The notes beneath the pieces were generated by a model. That model was not told the DNA's origin. It saw only the letters and a program-made list of their open reading frames with translations, and made no database searches. 7,009 nt of DNA from Chloroflexota bacterium (GTDB taxonomy: Bacteria > Chloroflexota > Anaerolineae > Thermoflexales > Thermoflexaceae): positions 1 to 7,009 of the forward strand of contig JAUQQB010000150.1 of assembly GCA_030550075.1 (NCBI GenBank). The letters are read 5' to 3'. Of this stretch, positions 5,509 to 7,009 are shown in pieces. A program made the translations under genes and the position numbers. Each line of letters starts with the position of its first letter. Within the stretch, counting starts at the first letter, position 1.

Positions 5509-5580
5509 GGGAACGCTGAAGGGGCGCTCCGCGCCTGGCCACCCACAAAGGGTTATGGGTTTGGGGGCGCGCCCCCAAAT
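5509..5580. repeat. Degenerate sixth array unit
   Basis: The sequence opens GGGAACG like units 4 and 5. It then has GGCGC-TCC-GCGCC (5523-5535) where they have the CGGGCAC...GTGCCC hairpin, ACAAAGGG (5545-5552) where they have ACAAAGGG, and a strong palindrome (5560-5579) where they have the GGGCAC-GTCA-GTGCCC hairpin. The order and spacing of parts match, although the stem sequences differ. I read it as a decayed or replaced copy. Confidence 0.55.
5560..5579. repeat. Perfect 20-bp palindrome
   Basis: TTTGGGGGCG is followed immediately by its reverse complement CGCCCCCAAA, with no loop. It could extrude as a cruciform or bind a dimeric protein. It closes the array on the side of the small gene at 5681. 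Confidence 0.85.
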
Positions 5581-5636
5581 CTATCATTTCCTTTGCCAGA
5601 CCGCGTGATCACCAGCAGATTCGCAGGCAACCGAAT

Positions 5637-5675
5637 TATAATCATACCCAGCCGCTGGCATTTATACGAGGGAGG
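5637..5675 (+). promoter_or_regulatory. TATAAT box, dyad and RBS of the small gene
   Basis: A perfect -10 box TATAAT occupies 5637-5642. No good -35 is present at the right distance; the palindrome GTGATCAC (5605-5612) lies further up and may be an activator site. The dyad CCAGC-C-GCTGG (5648-5658) covers the predicted transcription start. GAGGGAGG (5668-5675) is the ribosome binding site, flanked by ATAC (5664-5667) and GTAT (5676-5679), which could pair and partly hide it. Confidence 0.55.
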
Positions 5676-5680
5676 GTATC

Positions 5681-5965
5681 ATGACGCTCCGGGTCATTCG
5701 GGGAGGCCAGCAGGGGGAATGGGAGGATATCGATCTCGAGCAGGGAATCATCGTGATCCACTCCAGGGCGACGGGTCTGTTAGAGGCTTCCGATGTGGAC
5801 GGGTTGAGAAAGCGCATCCAGAATGCTTACCCTGAGAAGCGAGAGGAAACCATCGGCTTGTGGGCCAAATGGTCTTACTATTTCCTTCATGAAATGCAGG
5901 TAGGTGATAAAGATGCAGAGCAGAGGGTTCGAGAGCTGATCGAAAACCCTTCAGGGTGCAAGTAG
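5681..5965 (+). CDS. Small protein of unknown function (94 aa)
   Basis: I do not recognise this 94-residue protein. It is rich in charged residues. The N-terminal half (MTLRVIRGGQQGEW, then DLEQGIIVIHSRA) looks like beta strands. The C-terminal half (ASDVDGLRKRIQNAYPEKREETIGLWAKWSYYFLHEM, then DAEQRVRELIEN) looks helical, with an aromatic patch WAKWSYYF near 61-68. There is no signal peptide, transmembrane helix, Cys pair or catalytic motif that I can name. The single Cys is next to the C-terminus. The start is well supported: GAGGGAGG is 5 nt upstream, with TATAAT about 40 nt upstream. It stands alone, divergent from the GT4 gene across the repeat array, and is followed by a stem-loop region. 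It may be a lineage-specific cytosolic protein; no function is proposed. Confidence 0.75.
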   Translation: MTLRVIRGGQQGEWEDIDLEQGIIVIHSRATGLLEASDVDGLRKRIQNAYPEKREETIGLWAKWSYYFLHEMQVGDKDAEQRVRELIENPSGCK

Positions 5966-6237
5966 GCGGGTCGCCTTCGCCGATCCCCATCCGGAAACCT
6001 CCTCTCGCTTTGTCCGGTTTACGAGATTGGGGATCGAGGCGATCCGGATGTGGGAGCAAGGCGGAACGACGCTCTCCACTTTTCCCTCTTTCCTGCGGGC
6101 CTGGGAGCCATGAGGAGGGGAAAATCGCTTTCAGAGGTTGGGCCGGGATCCTGAACCCCCAGCTCAATCCCTGAAAACCTTCAATGAACAAAGCGCTCCG
6201 CAGGAATATGTGAACGCTGATCTCAGGCACTCGCTTC
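5966..6237. other. Intergenic region with two stem-loops, no gene seen
   Basis: No frame here has both a ribosome binding site and protein-like character. A long interrupted hairpin fills 5971-6042. A second inverted repeat pairs TTTTCCC (6080-6086) with GGGAAAA (6118-6124). I could not identify a convincing promoter for the membrane glycosyltransferase that follows. Confidence 0.5.
5971..6042. terminator. Long three-part hairpin after the small gene
   Basis: Three stacked stems share one axis: TCGCCT (5971-5976) with AGGCGA (6037-6042), CGATCCCCA (5981-5989) with TGGGGATCG (6028-6036), and AAACC (5995-5999) with GGTTT (6016-6020). That is 20 base pairs with small bulges and a 16-nt loop, starting 5 nt after the small gene's stop codon. 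It could end transcription or protect the mRNA 3' end. The absence of a T-run makes a simple intrinsic terminator unlikely. Confidence 0.45.
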
Positions 6238-7009
6238 ATGGTGTTCCGGCTTATGAACGTGATCCGATCACGCCGTCCAGAGATCCTTGCACTGCTAACT
6301 CCCCTGACCCTGACGGCGATCCTGATCGTCGCCTTCTATCTGCGGACGATCGGATTGAACTGGGACGAGAACCAGCACCTGCATCCCGATGAGCGCTTCC
6401 TCACGATGGTCACCGAGGCCCTGGCCTGGCCTCGCAGCGTGGGGGAATATTTCGACTCCGCTCGCTCTCCGCTCAATCCCTACAACCGCGGCTATACGTT
6501 CTTCGTCTATGGCGACCTCCCGATCATCCTGACGCGAGGGGCCGGCGAAGTCCTCACTGACCTCTGTCAGGCACAATGGATCCCGTGTCCCTTTCCGGAA
6601 GGGCGCGCGCTGGGTTACAACGAAGTCACCCTCCTTGGCCGGGCTCTTTCCGCCCTGCTGGATGCCGGGACGGTGCTTCTGACTTTTCTGATCGGCCTGG
6701 AACTGCTGGGGGTCGGCGGCGCGCTATTGTCGGCCGCGCTGATGGCCCTCAGTGTGATGAACATCCAGCAGGCCCATTTCTACACCACCGACACCTGGGC
6801 CACTTTCTTCAGCACCGCCGCGCTTCTGGGGCTGGTCCGGATGATCCGCCGGAATGAGCACGAGGCCCCCTCCTATCGCCTCGCGCTTGCTACCGGGGCC
6901 ATGGCCGGTGCCGCGCTGGCCTGTCGGATCAACCTGTGGCCGCTCCTTCCCGTGATGGCCCTGGCGGCCGCGCTCCATCTCCGAAATCGGTCCCGGGAAT
7001 GGAAGCCCT
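6238..7009 (+). CDS. GT39-like polytopic membrane glycosyltransferase, 5' part
   Basis: The frame is open to the window end, so only the first ~257 residues are visible. They resemble family 39-type (PMT/ArnT-like) integral membrane glycosyltransferases, which use polyprenyl-phosphate sugars on the outer face of the membrane. A first membrane helix (about 16-35) is followed by the extracytoplasmic motif NWDENQHLHPDERFLTMV (41-58), with the acidic Asp43/Glu44 pair typical of the catalytic loop. Hydrophobic segments follow after LGRALSALLDAG, with QQAHFYTTDTWATFF in the conserved position of the second family motif, and again at RLALATGAMAGAALACRI. The start is uncertain: ATG 6238, GTG 6241 and ATG 6253 are in frame, and none has a strong Shine-Dalgarno site; CAGG at 6224-6227 slightly favours 6238. 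A related DUF2298/YYY-type membrane protein is an alternative label. Confidence 0.82.
   Translation, partial: MVFRLMNVIRSRRPEILALLTPLTLTAILIVAFYLRTIGLNWDENQHLHPDERFLTMVTEALAWPRSVGEYFDSARSPLNPYNRGYTFFVYGDLPIILTRGAGEVLTDLCQAQWIPCPFPEGRALGYNEVTLLGRALSALLDAGTVLLTFLIGLELLGVGGALLSAALMALSVMNIQQAHFYTTDTWATFFSTAALLGLVRMIRRNEHEAPSYRLALATGAMAGAALACRINLWPLLPVMALAAALHLRNRSREWKP

Larger units (their letters stand above)
4999..5680. other. Divergent intergenic region dominated by a tandem repeat array
   Basis: This 682-bp stretch separates the GT4 gene (minus) from the small gene at 5681 (plus). It holds the tandem array (5017-5508), its degenerate end (5509-5580) and a promoter zone (about 5605-5675). Several open frames cross it on both strands. 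They run through the repeats, change frame between units because unit lengths are 96, 97 or 101 bp, and lack ribosome binding sites, so I do not call them genes. Confidence 0.8.

Noticed and set aside
5748..6239. Minus-strand open frame of 163 codons
   Set aside because: It overlaps the better supported small gene antisense and crosses the 5971-6042 hairpin; the sequence is rich in Pro, Ser and Arg as expected of a GC-rich shadow frame.
6138..6392. Plus-strand open frame of 84 codons before the membrane glycosyltransferase
   Set aside because: It overlaps the start of the membrane protein in another frame, has no good ribosome binding site and has no recognisable features.

Overview
The window is GC-rich bacterial chromosome with compact genes, strong Shine-Dalgarno sites and well-preserved housekeeping and envelope families. 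The gene set is a bactofilin, MobA, a ROK sugar kinase, a patatin-like lipase, a GT4 glycosyltransferase and the N-terminus of a GT39-like membrane glycosyltransferase. Together with the style of the intergenic palindromic repeats, this suggests a Chloroflexota (Anaerolineae/Thermoflexus-like) genome. That assignment is an inference from protein style; no rRNA or other marker is present.

Layout from left to right: a bactofilin on the minus strand (77-556) with a good sigma70-type promoter (-35 TTGACA, -10 TATAGT). Then about 420 bp of non-coding DNA rich in hairpins (617-1039), shared with the divergent mobA on the plus strand (1040-1627). mobA converges on a ROK-family kinase on the minus strand (1674-2600), with a strong hairpin in the 46-bp gap. 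Upstream of the ROK gene, also on the minus strand, lie a patatin-like phospholipase (2814-3767) and a GT4 glycosyltransferase (3820-4998). The last two are 52 bp apart and probably share a transcript.

The region 4999-5680 is non-coding and is the most unusual part of the window. It holds five tandem copies of a 96-101 bp unit (5017-5508) and a degenerate sixth copy (5509-about 5580) ending in a perfect 20-bp palindrome. Each unit carries four copies of a GGGCAC/GTGCCC element in alternating orientation. These can fold in mutually exclusive ways, and most units end in a terminator-like hairpin plus T-run that reads on the plus strand only. The array lies between the divergent GT4 gene and a small unrecognised gene (5681-5965, 94 aa) that has its own TATAAT box and strong ribosome binding site. 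After another structured gap (5966-6237), a polytopic membrane glycosyltransferase runs off the right end of the window.

Functionally the window mixes cofactor synthesis (MobA), sugar phosphorylation (ROK), cytoskeleton (bactofilin) and envelope or glycan work (GT4, GT39-like, patatin). I see no defence system, prophage, CRISPR array, tRNA or rRNA. The candidate for something undescribed is the tandem structured array and its relation to the two genes it separates.
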